Positions 45,637-53,455 of a stretch of DNA of 64,000 nt are shown piece after piece. The stretch's first letter is position 1, and each line of letters begins with the position of its first letter. The stretch is from assembly GCA_965227445.1 (NCBI GenBank), contig OZ245751.1:1-64000 (forward strand), written 5' to 3'. Under the pieces are notes generated by a model that saw only the letters and a program-made list of their open reading frames with translations, made no database searches and was not told the DNA's origin. The translations under genes were made by a program, and so were the position numbers. Origin of the DNA: DT-110 sp030148525 (GTDB lineage Bacteria > Bacteroidota > Bacteroidia > Chitinophagales > Saprospiraceae).

Positions 45637-46095
45637 CTATTCCGATACACCCAACCGCTTCATTCTCGAAAAGGGAAATCCATCACATCCGGTCATTAAA
45701 TCCGTTTTTCGGGTATTCACCTGGGTGGTAGCCTCCTCTACACTGGCCGCCGCATAGCTGCTAAAGCAAAAAGCCCATTCGTACAGCTCCATATTCTCCA
45801 GCTGTTGGTAATCGATCCTCGTGAATAATCCGGGAGCAAAGGAATTGAGGGAATCGTTCTGCAGGATGATATACCCCTCTGTTCTATGTACACTTAAGAC
45901 ATGGTATTCATCATCCGGCAGTAAGTGAAAGACTTCCTGGTCAATGTGATACCGGACCCCGTAGTCGTCTTCAAACGAGCCTGTCAAAAAAGTGGGGAGA
46001 AAGTCCTCCTTCGGTTTAGGGGCAGTGGTACACGAGGTAGATACCATGCACAAGGATGTGAGTGCCGAAATAATCCATTTGATTGTTTTTGCCAT
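45637..46095 (-). CDS. Hypothetical lipoprotein
   Basis: Start at 46095 (MAKTIKWIISALTSLCMVST-SC) gives a lipoprotein signal and ~152 residues. The mature part, LTGSFEDDYGVRYHIDQEVF...YEWAFCFSSYAAASVEEATT, contains beta-rich segments and no known motif. It converges with the reductase gene. Unknown function. Confidence 0.5.
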   Translation of the reverse strand: MAKTIKWIISALTSLCMVSTSCTTAPKPKEDFLPTFLTGSFEDDYGVRYHIDQEVFHLLPDDEYHVLSVHRTEGYIILQNDSLNSFAPGLFTRIDYQQLENMELYEWAFCFSSYAAASVEEATTQVNTRKTDLMTGCDGFPFSRMKRLGVSE

Positions 46096-46151
46096 TCCTT
46101 TTCCATTTGGTGGTAAGCCTAAAAGTACCATCAATTTGGAATACTCCCTTT

Positions 46152-46283
46152 TTAGGAGCTATTCTCCGCCAGCGCACACGTCTCTCCGTCTAGTTCTGTC
46201 TCCAGCGTATAGTGCGAAAAAGCGTACTTGCGTAAAATGTCTTTCAGCTGCTGCTTCACGTCCAGCAGTTGGTCGAAGGTTGA
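46152..46283 (-). pseudogene. C-terminal scrap of a cation diffusion facilitator, probable
   Basis: The reverse frame FDQLLDVKQQLKDILRKYAF-SHYTLETELDGETCALAENSS-stop resembles the cytoplasmic zinc-dimerisation tail of CDF transporters (the H-xTLExE pattern). It is broken at its N-terminal side, where it runs into the tract GGTTGAGGCTAAGGTTCAGG. No start and no membrane part exist here. Confidence is limited by the short length. Confidence 0.42.
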
Positions 46284-46339
46284 GGCTAAGGTTCAGGTTG
46301 AGAGACTTTCCTTCGCCCATCTCGTATTCGCACTATGCC

Positions 46340-46635
46340 AGCTATTAGTTGAAGACCAACGAAGGAACCTTAGTGATGTGGAGCGAATGAAATACTTCAA
46401 AGAGCAAACTGAACTGCGTGAATTTACCCGAAAAGACTATCTCCATATGTTTAAAGATATCTCCACGGCTAACGCTACGCGGGATCTTAAGAAAGGTGTC
46501 GCCAAGGGGATTCTATTCGAAAAGGAGAAAACCGGCTGGCGAGGTACGTATTTAGCCAAATCTAAGCTTATCGCAATTCCTCTTTTAAGTACATTCGTAC
46601 AAAGTTTTAAAAATCAATGTAGACTAAAATCGTAG
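46340..46635 (+). pseudogene. C-terminal remnant of a Fic-family protein
   Basis: The segment EQTELREFTRKDYLHMFKDI-STANATRDLKKGVAKGILFE is a winged-helix like the C-terminus of Fic (FIDO) proteins, but the HPFxxGNGR Fic motif is absent. The open frame runs back to 46228 over repeat DNA, so the true junction is near 46340. The remnant abuts the same repeat tract as the CDF scrap on the other side. Confidence 0.52.
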
Positions 46636-46649
46636 ATTCCGGACCTGGC

Positions 46650-46735
46650 ACTAAGGACCTTACACCCCGGATCACAACCATACCATAAACCATGGACCAC
46701 GGACCACGGACCTTGGACCACGGACCAAAACCATA
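46650..46735. repeat. GGACCACGGACC word tract
   Basis: The words GGACCACGGACCACGGACCT and GGACCACGGACC are iterated in front of the GH9 gene, with AACCATACC words at both sides. Same style as the tracts at 5154 and 54735, with different base order. Confidence 0.7.
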
Positions 46736-46741
46736 CCGCCC

Positions 46742-48511
46742 ATGCGACTTTTTTTAGTAGTGCTCTTGACTCCAATCCTCTTTTCGGCCCGTGCCCAGCC
46801 CGCCACCGAGATCCGGGTCAACCTGCAGGGGTACCCGGCCGATATGCCGAAACGAGCCCTTATCCTGAGTAAAGGCCCGCTCGACCATCCCACGCTGATC
46901 CTGAAAGACAGTACCGGGAATGCCGTGCGTACCTATTCCTGCCAGATCGCTGATGGTGCCTGGGCTCCTTTTTCGCATTATTACGTGGCTGACTTTTCGG
47001 AAATCCGGACGGAAGGTACGTATTCCTTTGAGCTGGCGAACCAGGGTCTGACCAGCCCTGCCTTTACCATTGGCGCCTATCCCCGCTGGCAAGAGGATGT
47101 CGTCGATTTCATCCGAACCCAGCGGTGTGGGTACAATCCGCATATCAGGGCGTTTTGTCACCAACTCGACGGACTGAGTTTCTTCGGGAAACGACCAGAT
47201 TCGACCCGTATCGACGCTACCGGTGGTTGGCACGATGCCGGTGATCAGCTCAAATACCTTATCACCGGTAGTAATACCACCGCCCGCCTCCTGATGGCCT
47301 ATCAGATGCAGCCCGATCAGTTTCGGGACCGGTTTGGTGCGCGGGGCCTTCCCGGCGGTAATGGTCTGCCCGACGTACTGGACGAAGCCAGGTGGGGCCT
47401 GGAATGGATCTTGAAACTCCACCCGGCTCCCGATGAATTGTACCATCAGGTGGCCGACGACCGGGATCACCGTGGCTTCAAAATGCCCAACCAGGATAAT
47501 GCCGATTACGGCTGGGGACCAAATAGCTTCCGGCCCGTGTATTTTGCGACCGGGCAACCCCAGGGACTATCCAAATACAAGAGTCAGGCTACCGGGATTG
47601 CCAATCTGGCTGGGCGCTCCTCGGCTACGCTGGCACTTGGGTATATGGTATTCCGCGAATTTCCGGAGCATCAGGTATTTGCGAAGACCTGCCTGCAGGC
47701 GGCGAAAGAATTGTACGCCATGGGCCAACAACAGGAGGGCTATCAGCAGGGGAACAGCTACGGCGCACCCTACCGCTACGAGGAAAATACCTGGGCCGAC
47801 GATATGGAATGGGCGGCCGCCCATTTATACAAGATTACGGGGAAGAAACGCTTCCTGAAAGATGCCAGGCGCTATGCCGATATCATTGGCAGCTGGTCGT
47901 GGATGGAGCGCGATACTGCCAGTCACTACGAAATGTATCCCTTCGTCAATATGGGACACTACGCGCTCTGGCAGGTGGGCACGCCCCGGGACAAGAAGAA
48001 GGTACTCGCCTTTTACGACCACAACCTGCAAAACATACAAAAGCGAGCCCGGGAGAATCCTTACGGCGTCGGGCATTTGTTTATCTGGTGCTCCAACAAC
48101 CTCGCGGCTGCCGTGGCTACCCAGGCCGTGCTGTACGAGGAAATGACAGGTTCCCAGAAATACCGTCCACTCCTGCAGAACCACGTCGACTGGCTGTTGG
48201 GTTTAAACCCCTGGAGTTCGAGCATGATCACCGACATCCCGGAAGGAGCGGATACGCCGGTGGATGTGCATATGCCTTTCTGGCGGCTCGAAAAGACCTC
48301 GACCAAAGGGAGCCTGGTCGACGGACCGCTGTGGTCGACCATTCACGAGAATATGCTGGGCATCACCCTCTCGGAGGCCGACGAATACGCACATTTGCAG
48401 CCCCCTCACATCAAGTACATGGATGACTGGGCGGATTACAGCACCAATGAACCCACCCTGGACGGTTCCGCTGAATTATTGCTGATCTTAACCTGGCTGA
48501 GTGATGAATAG
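46742..48511 (+). CDS. Glycoside hydrolase family 9 with N-terminal Ig-like domain
   Basis: The 589-residue protein has a signal peptide (LVVLLTPILFSARAQ). An Ig-like CelD-N domain (residues ~22-105, TEIRVNLQGYPADMPKRALI) is followed by the GH9 (alpha/alpha)6 barrel with GGWHDAGDQLKYLITG (catalytic-base Asp region, ~residues 160-175) and C-terminal YSTNEPTLDGSAELL (catalytic-acid Glu of NEPT). It is likely an endoglucanase/xyloglucanase or a related beta-glucanase. The next gene overlaps by 11 nt. Confidence 0.9.
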   Translation: MRLFLVVLLTPILFSARAQPATEIRVNLQGYPADMPKRALILSKGPLDHPTLILKDSTGNAVRTYSCQIADGAWAPFSHYYVADFSEIRTEGTYSFELANQGLTSPAFTIGAYPRWQEDVVDFIRTQRCGYNPHIRAFCHQLDGLSFFGKRPDSTRIDATGGWHDAGDQLKYLITGSNTTARLLMAYQMQPDQFRDRFGARGLPGGNGLPDVLDEARWGLEWILKLHPAPDELYHQVADDRDHRGFKMPNQDNADYGWGPNSFRPVYFATGQPQGLSKYKSQATGIANLAGRSSATLALGYMVFREFPEHQVFAKTCLQAAKELYAMGQQQEGYQQGNSYGAPYRYEENTWADDMEWAAAHLYKITGKKRFLKDARRYADIIGSWSWMERDTASHYEMYPFVNMGHYALWQVGTPRDKKKVLAFYDHNLQNIQKRARENPYGVGHLFIWCSNNLAAAVATQAVLYEEMTGSQKYRPLLQNHVDWLLGLNPWSSSMITDIPEGADTPVDVHMPFWRLEKTSTKGSLVDGPLWSTIHENMLGITLSEADEYAHLQPPHIKYMDDWADYSTNEPTLDGSAELLLILTWLSDE

Positions 48512-49229
48512 GGGACTGATGATTGGACTATGCTGCTTTCTGTATGCCTGCCTGCCCGCACAGCATGTGGTGGATGCACAGGGAGCGACCATCCGTACGG
48601 ATACGACGCAACCCCACATATATCTGTGCTTTACGGGGCACGACTATGCGGAGGGCTTTGAATACGTCCTGGAGGTACTCCGGAAACACGAGGTAAAAGG
48701 CTCCTTCTTTCTCACGGGTGATTTCGTGCGGAATTACGAGAAGCTGGTCCGGTCCATCGCAGCGCAGGGGCACTACGTGGGTGCTCACTCTGATAAGCAT
48801 CTGCTGTATTGTGATTGGATGAAACGAGACAGCCTGCTCCACCCGGAACGGGTCATAAAAGAGGATATCCGCTCGAATCTGGAGGCTTTGCACCGGCTGG
48901 AGATCTATCCTACCGTCTTTATGCCGCCCTACGAGTGGTATAACCGCCGGGTGGTGAACATTGCGGCCCAATTGCAGCAGACCACCGTCAACTTTTCTCC
49001 CGGGACCCGGTCGAATGCGGACTACACCACGCCGGATATGCCCAATTACCTGTCGAGCGATACTATTTTGGAAAGTGTTTACAGCTACCTGTCAACTCAT
49101 TCCATGAACGGCTTTCACCTGCTCATACACCCGGGCACCAGCCCCGACCGGACGGATAAATTCTACTACAAACTCGACGAGCTGATTACCCGGTTTAAGG
49201 AGGAGGGGTACGGGTTCGGGGTGTTCTAG
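48501..49229 (+). CDS. Polysaccharide deacetylase-family protein (CE4-like)
   Basis: The 242-residue protein has a signal peptide (LCCFLYACLPAQ). Motifs of CE4/NodB fold: IYLCFTGHDYAEGFEYVLEV, GSFFLTGDFV, YVGAHSDKHLLY (HxxxH-like metal ligands), PTVFMPPYEWYNR and GFHLLIHPGT. The first motif has TGHD rather than TFDD, so the catalytic Asp pair is altered. It overlaps the GH9 gene by 11 nt and so is likely co-translated; both act on extracellular glycan. Confidence 0.78.
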   Translation: MMNRGLMIGLCCFLYACLPAQHVVDAQGATIRTDTTQPHIYLCFTGHDYAEGFEYVLEVLRKHEVKGSFFLTGDFVRNYEKLVRSIAAQGHYVGAHSDKHLLYCDWMKRDSLLHPERVIKEDIRSNLEALHRLEIYPTVFMPPYEWYNRRVVNIAAQLQQTTVNFSPGTRSNADYTTPDMPNYLSSDTILESVYSYLSTHSMNGFHLLIHPGTSPDRTDKFYYKLDELITRFKEEGYGFGVF

Positions 49230-49270
49230 TTTTGCCGGAAGGCTGCTGACATGAATTACAACAATAACAT

Positions 49271-49826
49271 ATGCGTTTGTGTACATTGCATTCTAAAAGT
49301 CTGTTGTGTGTATTTTTCTTCCTTTTTGTACTGTCAGCTACCCTTATTGGTCAGCAGATATACTCGGGCTACATTTTGGGGTCGGATGATACACCGCTAT
49401 CCTATGCGACCATCTACCTGGAAGGAGATAAATGCGGAACCGTCGCTGACCAGGCAGGCTATTTTGAATTAACATGTATACCCGATGTTACCCCGAAAGC
49501 GCACCTGGTTGTGGATTACCTGGGGTACGAATCGAAGAGGATCAAGTTGTCGGAATTTCAACAGCAGGAAAAGATAAAACTACGTCCTTCTGTATTTACT
49601 ATGAGTGAAGTGGAGATCCGGGCTTCGCGAGGGAGGCTTGGCAAACCATTTACCTTCGAATACGGAGTACGTAAGCCGTATTATTTTTTTCAAACAAACG
49701 TCACTACCAACTACCAAATCGCATCCAGAATAAAAAACGAAAGCGATCAACCGTGGGTCGCCACATCATTAACGTTCTTCGTTGGAAAGGCAGCAAGTAA
49801 TCAGATACCAATCAGGATTTCTATTT
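49271..49826 (+). pseudogene. CarboxypepD_reg-like surface protein, 3' end replaced by a REP element
   Basis: The frame begins with a signal peptide (LCVFFFLFVLSATLIGQQ) and a carboxypeptidase-regulatory-like domain (IYSGYILGSDDTPLSYATIY, GYFELTCIPDVTPKAHLVVD-YLGYESKRIKL). Related proteins continue with a further domain. Here the frame enters a REP copy at 49827 and stops at 49909 after translating repeat DNA (STRSGLGHQHEVLRSKTTS). The product, if made, would have a REP-coded tail. Truncation is likely. Confidence 0.62.
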
Positions 49827-49907
49827 ACGCGAGTATATACTCGACTCGAAGTGGTTTGGGACACCAGCACGAAGTACTGCGGAGCAAAACCACTTCGTTG
49901 TCGGTAT
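49827..49907. repeat. REP-like element, copy 4 (reverse)
   Basis: CGCGAGTATATACTCGACTC and GAAGTGGTTTGGGACACCAG through CGTTGTCGGTATA are the reverse complement of 4329-4413. It disrupts the preceding gene's 3' end. Confidence 0.85.
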
Positions 49908-49963
49908 AGAAATGCAAGATGCGATCATGGTCTTTGTACGAAGTATAATCTTAAGAACACGTG

Positions 49964-49994
49964 TTGATACTTTCCGGTTGAACACGTATTTTTG
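49964..49994 (+). promoter_or_regulatory. Bacteroidota-type promoter, TTG-N20-TATTTTTG
   Basis: TTG (49964-49966) and TATTTTTG (49987-49994) match the -33/-7 consensus with 20-bp spacing, 11 bp before the antitoxin ATG. Confidence 0.55.
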
Positions 49995-50005
49995 TAAGAA
50001 AAGCC

Positions 50006-50245
50006 ATGAACACAAAGCTGACATTGACCATAGAAAGGGAGGTCATAAAGACGGCTAAGGAATACGCTAAGGAAAAAGGTCAAAGTTTATCTGACTTGGT
50101 GGAAAATTACTTTAAGCTGATCACCAGAGATCGGAGGGAACTAAAACCTGAAGAGCTTTCTCCCAGAGTACAAAGGTTGAGAGGCATCATCAAGGTGGAT
50201 GACGATTTTGATTATAAGGAAGTACTTGCGGAGAAACGGTTTTAA
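50006..50245 (+). CDS. DUF6364-type ribbon-helix-helix antitoxin
   Basis: The 79-residue protein starts MNTKLTLTIEREVIKTAKEY and has KGQSLSDLVENYFKLI, the usual RHH core of this antitoxin family, followed by the linker VQRLRGIIKVDDDFDYKEVL. The stop TAA falls inside what looks like toxin sequence, so the last few residues may be replaced by the deletion. An N-terminal RHH DNA-binding arm suggests autoregulation at the promoter 11 bp upstream. Confidence 0.7.
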   Translation: MNTKLTLTIEREVIKTAKEYAKEKGQSLSDLVENYFKLITRDRRELKPEELSPRVQRLRGIIKVDDDFDYKEVLAEKRF

Positions 50246-50399
50246 GGACTTTGAAGATTCTATCGAATACGCCACTGCATTAGCTGTGGGAGACATTGAA
50301 GCAATAGTTACCCGAAACGTCAAAGACTACGAAAAGTCCGACATTGCCGTTTTTACCCCTGAGAATTACCTGAAGTTCATAGGCGACAAGTTGCATTAG
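50216..50399 (+). pseudogene. PIN toxin C-terminal remnant
   Basis: The +1 frame encodes GFKDFEDSIEYATALAVGDI-EAIVTRNVKDYEKSDIAVFT-PENYLKFI, the last ~50 residues of VapC-like PIN toxins (third/fourth acidic motifs in FKDFEDSI and TRNVKDY). The first ~80 residues, with the leading catalytic Asp, are gone. The junction overlaps the end of the antitoxin frame, so one deletion removed the toxin start. Confidence 0.66.
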
Positions 50400-50409
50400 T
50401 AACCTTTCA

Positions 50410-50775
50410 ATGATGAAGACTGTTTATCCATTGTTAGTTTTCCTGCTAATTGTAGGTTGTAGAAAGAAACCTTCTTCGATCCTCAAAGCCGGTAGGGAAG
50501 CCCCTATCGGTGGCGTTTACCTTGAACTCTTTAGTGATAATACTTTTGAACTGAGATTTAGCCGTTTAGAAAGACCAAAGAGTGGCACTTATAAATACCT
50601 TAATGATACCCTTTATTTTTCATTTGTTGGAAAAGTGGATTCAATTAGATCCAAGGCAGTTGTCAAAGGAAATATAATATGTTTTAAAAATAAATATAAA
50701 CAAATAGTAATTGAAAAGGATTGTTCAGATTTCACAATAATTGAAACTAATCGCATAGAAACACTATTGGAATAA
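50410..50775 (+). CDS. Small hypothetical lipoprotein
   Basis: The 121-residue protein has a lipoprotein signal (YPLLVFLLIVGCRKK). The mature part is a short beta-rich domain (VYLELFSDNTFELRFSRLER, GTYKYLNDTLYFSFVGK) like lipocalin-style 'copper-resistance/META-like' folds, but no family is claimed. AT-rich. Confidence 0.55.
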   Translation: MMKTVYPLLVFLLIVGCRKKPSSILKAGREAPIGGVYLELFSDNTFELRFSRLERPKSGTYKYLNDTLYFSFVGKVDSIRSKAVVKGNIICFKNKYKQIVIEKDCSDFTIIETNRIETLLE

Positions 50776-50815
50776 CACAGTTTTATTGATTCTCTTTTTG
50801 CTGTAAAATTTTTTC

Positions 50816-51517
50816 GTGAAAATTTCATTTTCCGTATTTTTATTATCGATCGCGCTATCATCCTTTAGTCAAAGGCAATCAGAATTGTTTTTAACTGCTG
50901 ATAGTGATACAAGCTTTTGGAAGAGGGTTCAAGATGAACACATAGTCGAGTTTAATCTATCTGAATTAGATAATGCTGCGGAATTTGTTTTCAGAAGCTG
51001 GAAATCTGGTAGCCTGCTGGAAATCAATAAAAAAGAGGATTCGATAAATGGATTTCTGACTTTCTATGTCTATGAAGTGTGGGAAGATAATTTCACAGCA
51101 GATAAATTTGTGAAGACAGTCAAATTATCGAAATCGACATCCAAGGCTCTTTATGAATTTATTGCCAATAGTGAGTTTCGAGAAGTTCCCAGCGATAAAT
51201 ATATTAAGGGATGGCAGCAAGGTTTAGATGGGATCACATATATTTATGAGCTCAAGGAGGGGCGTTCTTATTCCTTTAAAAACTATTGGTCTCCAATATT
51301 TAATAATGAGATAAAAGAAGCCGACTATATAATCGAATTTAATAGGAGAATCCATCAAATCGTAGATTTTAGTTCGCACCTGGAAGAGTTCACCGAAGCA
51401 TTACCTTTCCTGAGTTACCGGTATCCTGGTACCTCTTATGCAATTATCAAGATTGTGTCCAGGCGAGAATGGCGTAAATACAAACAAGAGCGGAAGAAGC
51501 GTAATAAAGGGCATTGA
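50816..51517 (+). CDS. Hypothetical secreted protein
   Basis: A GTG start at 50816 gives a signal peptide (KISFSVFLLSIALSSFSQ); no ATG precedes a signal. The 233-residue product has alternating beta/alpha segments (EFNLSELDNAAEFVFRSWKS, FRSWKSGSLLEINKKEDSIN) and a Lys/Arg-rich tail (KKRNKGH). No family is recognised. It is AT-rich and follows the lipoprotein gene by 40 nt. Confidence 0.55.
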   Translation: MKISFSVFLLSIALSSFSQRQSELFLTADSDTSFWKRVQDEHIVEFNLSELDNAAEFVFRSWKSGSLLEINKKEDSINGFLTFYVYEVWEDNFTADKFVKTVKLSKSTSKALYEFIANSEFREVPSDKYIKGWQQGLDGITYIYELKEGRSYSFKNYWSPIFNNEIKEADYIIEFNRRIHQIVDFSSHLEEFTEALPFLSYRYPGTSYAIIKIVSRREWRKYKQERKKRNKGH

Positions 51518-51572
51518 TGAAGGTGTTTATTAACTACTGCTTTTAATAACAAATCAGCCTCATAACCTTGTC

Positions 51573-52508
51573 TTAAATGCGAGAAAAGAAAGATCCATAA
51601 AGCACTTTATTTCCGACCTCCGATTTCCGACCTCCGATTTCAATCACCACCCGATGCACCCCACCCACCTCACTGTACGAAACCCCCAAACCGTACGCAT
51701 CGGCGATGCGCTGTACAATAGAAAGCCCCAGTCCCATGCTCTCCTCCAGCTCGTCCGAGCGCGTGAAGCGCTCGAATAACTCGCTGGCCGGCCGCGTCAG
51801 AGGCTTGCCGGGGTTCGAGATGACCAGCTCATCCGGATTAATCTCCAGACGAATCCAGCCCTTGGGCACATTGTAGCGAATGGCATTTTGCAACAGATTG
51901 GCGAGCAGTATTTCGGCCAGGGTCTGACTCATGAACACGCGGGGCTTGGGTTCGCTCACCGTGGTGTCCACTTTCAATCCATTTGCCTCGATCAGATCCT
52001 CAAAATGGGTAAGCAGCAATCGCAAGGTAGCTTCGAGGTCAACACTGGTTTCATCCGTAAACTGGGCCTGCTCGATCTTAGTCAATAGGATGAGCGCTCC
52101 ATTGATCTTGCTTAACCGGTTGGCTTGTTGAATGATCTGGCCCAGGGGCTCCATGTCGGCTTCTTCCAATTGGGGGGATTGCAACAGCAATTCGGCCTGC
52201 GCCTTGATCACTGCCAGGGGCGTCTGCAGCTCGTGGGCCGCATGCTGGGTAAAGGCCCGATTGTGTTGCAGGTCGGTCCGCCATTCCTCCAGGTGCTTTT
52301 TCAAAGCCTGCGGTATGGAACGCAGTGGCTTATCCAGGTAGGGGGATGCCGGCGACGACCCTTCAGTATCCTCCATGGAGAGCTTATCCAGCCAGGTGAC
52401 CAGCTTGGATACTTGAGCGGACCATCTGCTTTTTAACGCTTTTTGCGAAAGCACCCAACCCAACCCAAATCCCAGGGTCAGTGCCAAACCAATACCCATC
52501 CAAATCAT
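51573..52508 (-). CDS. Short membrane-anchored sensor histidine kinase
   Basis: The 311-residue protein has one transmembrane helix (residues ~1-22), no periplasmic domain, a DHp segment with AFTQHAAHELQTPLAV (phosphoacceptor His ~92), an N box LLANLLQNAIRYN and a G box ESMGLGLSIVQRIADAYG. The last ~22 residues (IGGRKSEVGNKVLYGSFF) are encoded by the degenerate word tract CCGACCTCCGATTTCCGACC, so the C-terminus may have been extended by repeat DNA. Its gene overlaps the regulator's by 4 nt. Confidence 0.88.
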   Translation of the reverse strand: MIWMGIGLALTLGFGLGWVLSQKALKSRWSAQVSKLVTWLDKLSMEDTEGSSPASPYLDKPLRSIPQALKKHLEEWRTDLQHNRAFTQHAAHELQTPLAVIKAQAELLLQSPQLEEADMEPLGQIIQQANRLSKINGALILLTKIEQAQFTDETSVDLEATLRLLLTHFEDLIEANGLKVDTTVSEPKPRVFMSQTLAEILLANLLQNAIRYNVPKGWIRLEINPDELVISNPGKPLTRPASELFERFTRSDELEESMGLGLSIVQRIADAYGLGVSYSEVGGVHRVVIEIGGRKSEVGNKVLYGSFFSRI

Positions 52509-53182
52509 GGTACCAAGAATTTATAGCCAATGCCGTAAACCGTCTTGATGTAATCACCGCAACCGGTCTCACTTAATTTTTTCCGCAAATTCTTCATGTG
52601 AGCGTAGATGAAGTCAAAGCTGATGGCCTCATCCATATAATCACCCCACAAATGCTCGGCAATACTGTCTTTGGTGACGACCCGGTTTTTATTGCGGGCC
52701 AGATACCACAGGATATCGTACTCCTTGCGGGTCAGTACCAGTTCCTCTCCGGCAGCCACCACCCGGCGCTCATCGGGCCAGATCTGTATCTCACCCAACC
52801 TGATCATCTGGTCGGGAATGGCCGCCTTGCGCCGCAGTACCGCGCGGATGCGGGCATTGAGCTCCGACAGGTTAAAGGGCTTGGTGAGATAGTCGTCGGC
52901 GCCCAGATCCAGGCCCTGGATGCGTTCCTCGATCCCATCGCGGACCGAGGTGATGATAATGCCCGTTGGCTGCTCTGAGTCTTTTGCCAGGTCGACCAGC
53001 TTCAGCCCGTCCCCGTCGGGCAGGTTGAGGTCGATCAGGACGCACTCGTACTCGTAGTTTAAGAGCTTTTTATAACCCTCCCGGAAAGTGGCGGCCTCCT
53101 CACAGACAAAGCCCGACTGGCGGAGGTAGCTTTTCAGGCTTTCCCGTAGAGGCGCTTCGTCTTCGATGATCAAAATCTTCAT
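52505..53182 (-). CDS. OmpR/PhoB-type response regulator
   Basis: The 225-residue protein has receiver motifs IIEDEAPLRE (acidic pocket), VLIDLNLPDGDG (phospho-Asp ~51), and TKPFNLSEL (Lys ~102). A winged-helix trans_reg_C domain covers ~125-225 (LTRKEYDILWYLARNKNRVV, YMDEAISFDFIYAHMKNLRKK). It is transcribed divergently from the 2OG-oxygenase operon, whose upstream region holds direct repeats that could be its site (inference). Confidence 0.9.
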   Translation of the reverse strand: MKILIIEDEAPLRESLKSYLRQSGFVCEEAATFREGYKKLLNYEYECVLIDLNLPDGDGLKLVDLAKDSEQPTGIIITSVRDGIEERIQGLDLGADDYLTKPFNLSELNARIRAVLRRKAAIPDQMIRLGEIQIWPDERRVVAAGEELVLTRKEYDILWYLARNKNRVVTKDSIAEHLWGDYMDEAISFDFIYAHMKNLRKKLSETGCGDYIKTVYGIGYKFLVP

Positions 53183-53455
53183 AGACTCTAAGGTGATGTG
53201 AGATTGACTGGCTGATCTGTTGATAAACGGCTGAATGTCAAAATCTCACGTGGTGTTTGGGAGAGAGTGTTAGGTAGCAGGACATGCTTTAATCCCAATA
53301 CCTTCTACCTACTACTCTGTACCGGGAGGTTGGGCTATGACAATTATCACTGTACGTAATGGTCTATGGCCAACCTCCCGTTAAGGTACGTTTTCGGAGG
53401 AACATGAATTCAGAAAGTATTCAGAAAGCCCCCTGTCTTTTGCCAAAAAAACGAC
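53183..53455. promoter_or_regulatory. Divergent regulatory region with paired repeats
   Basis: It contains an inverted repeat GTGAGATT (53198-53205) / AATCTCAC (53242-53249), an inverted repeat CGGGAGGTTGG (53323-53333) / CCAACCTCCCG (53370-53380) with a 36-nt interval, and a direct repeat ATTCAGAAAG-T-ATTCAGAAAG (53408-53428, period 11 bp, one helical turn) 28 bp before the 2OG gene. A TACC-rich word tract (53297-53322) sits between. The direct repeat is the best candidate for OmpR-type binding. Confidence 0.5.

Noticed and set aside
45637..46095. Immunity or toxin function for the lipoprotein
   Set aside because: It was considered because of its position among TA remnants, but nothing in the sequence supports it.
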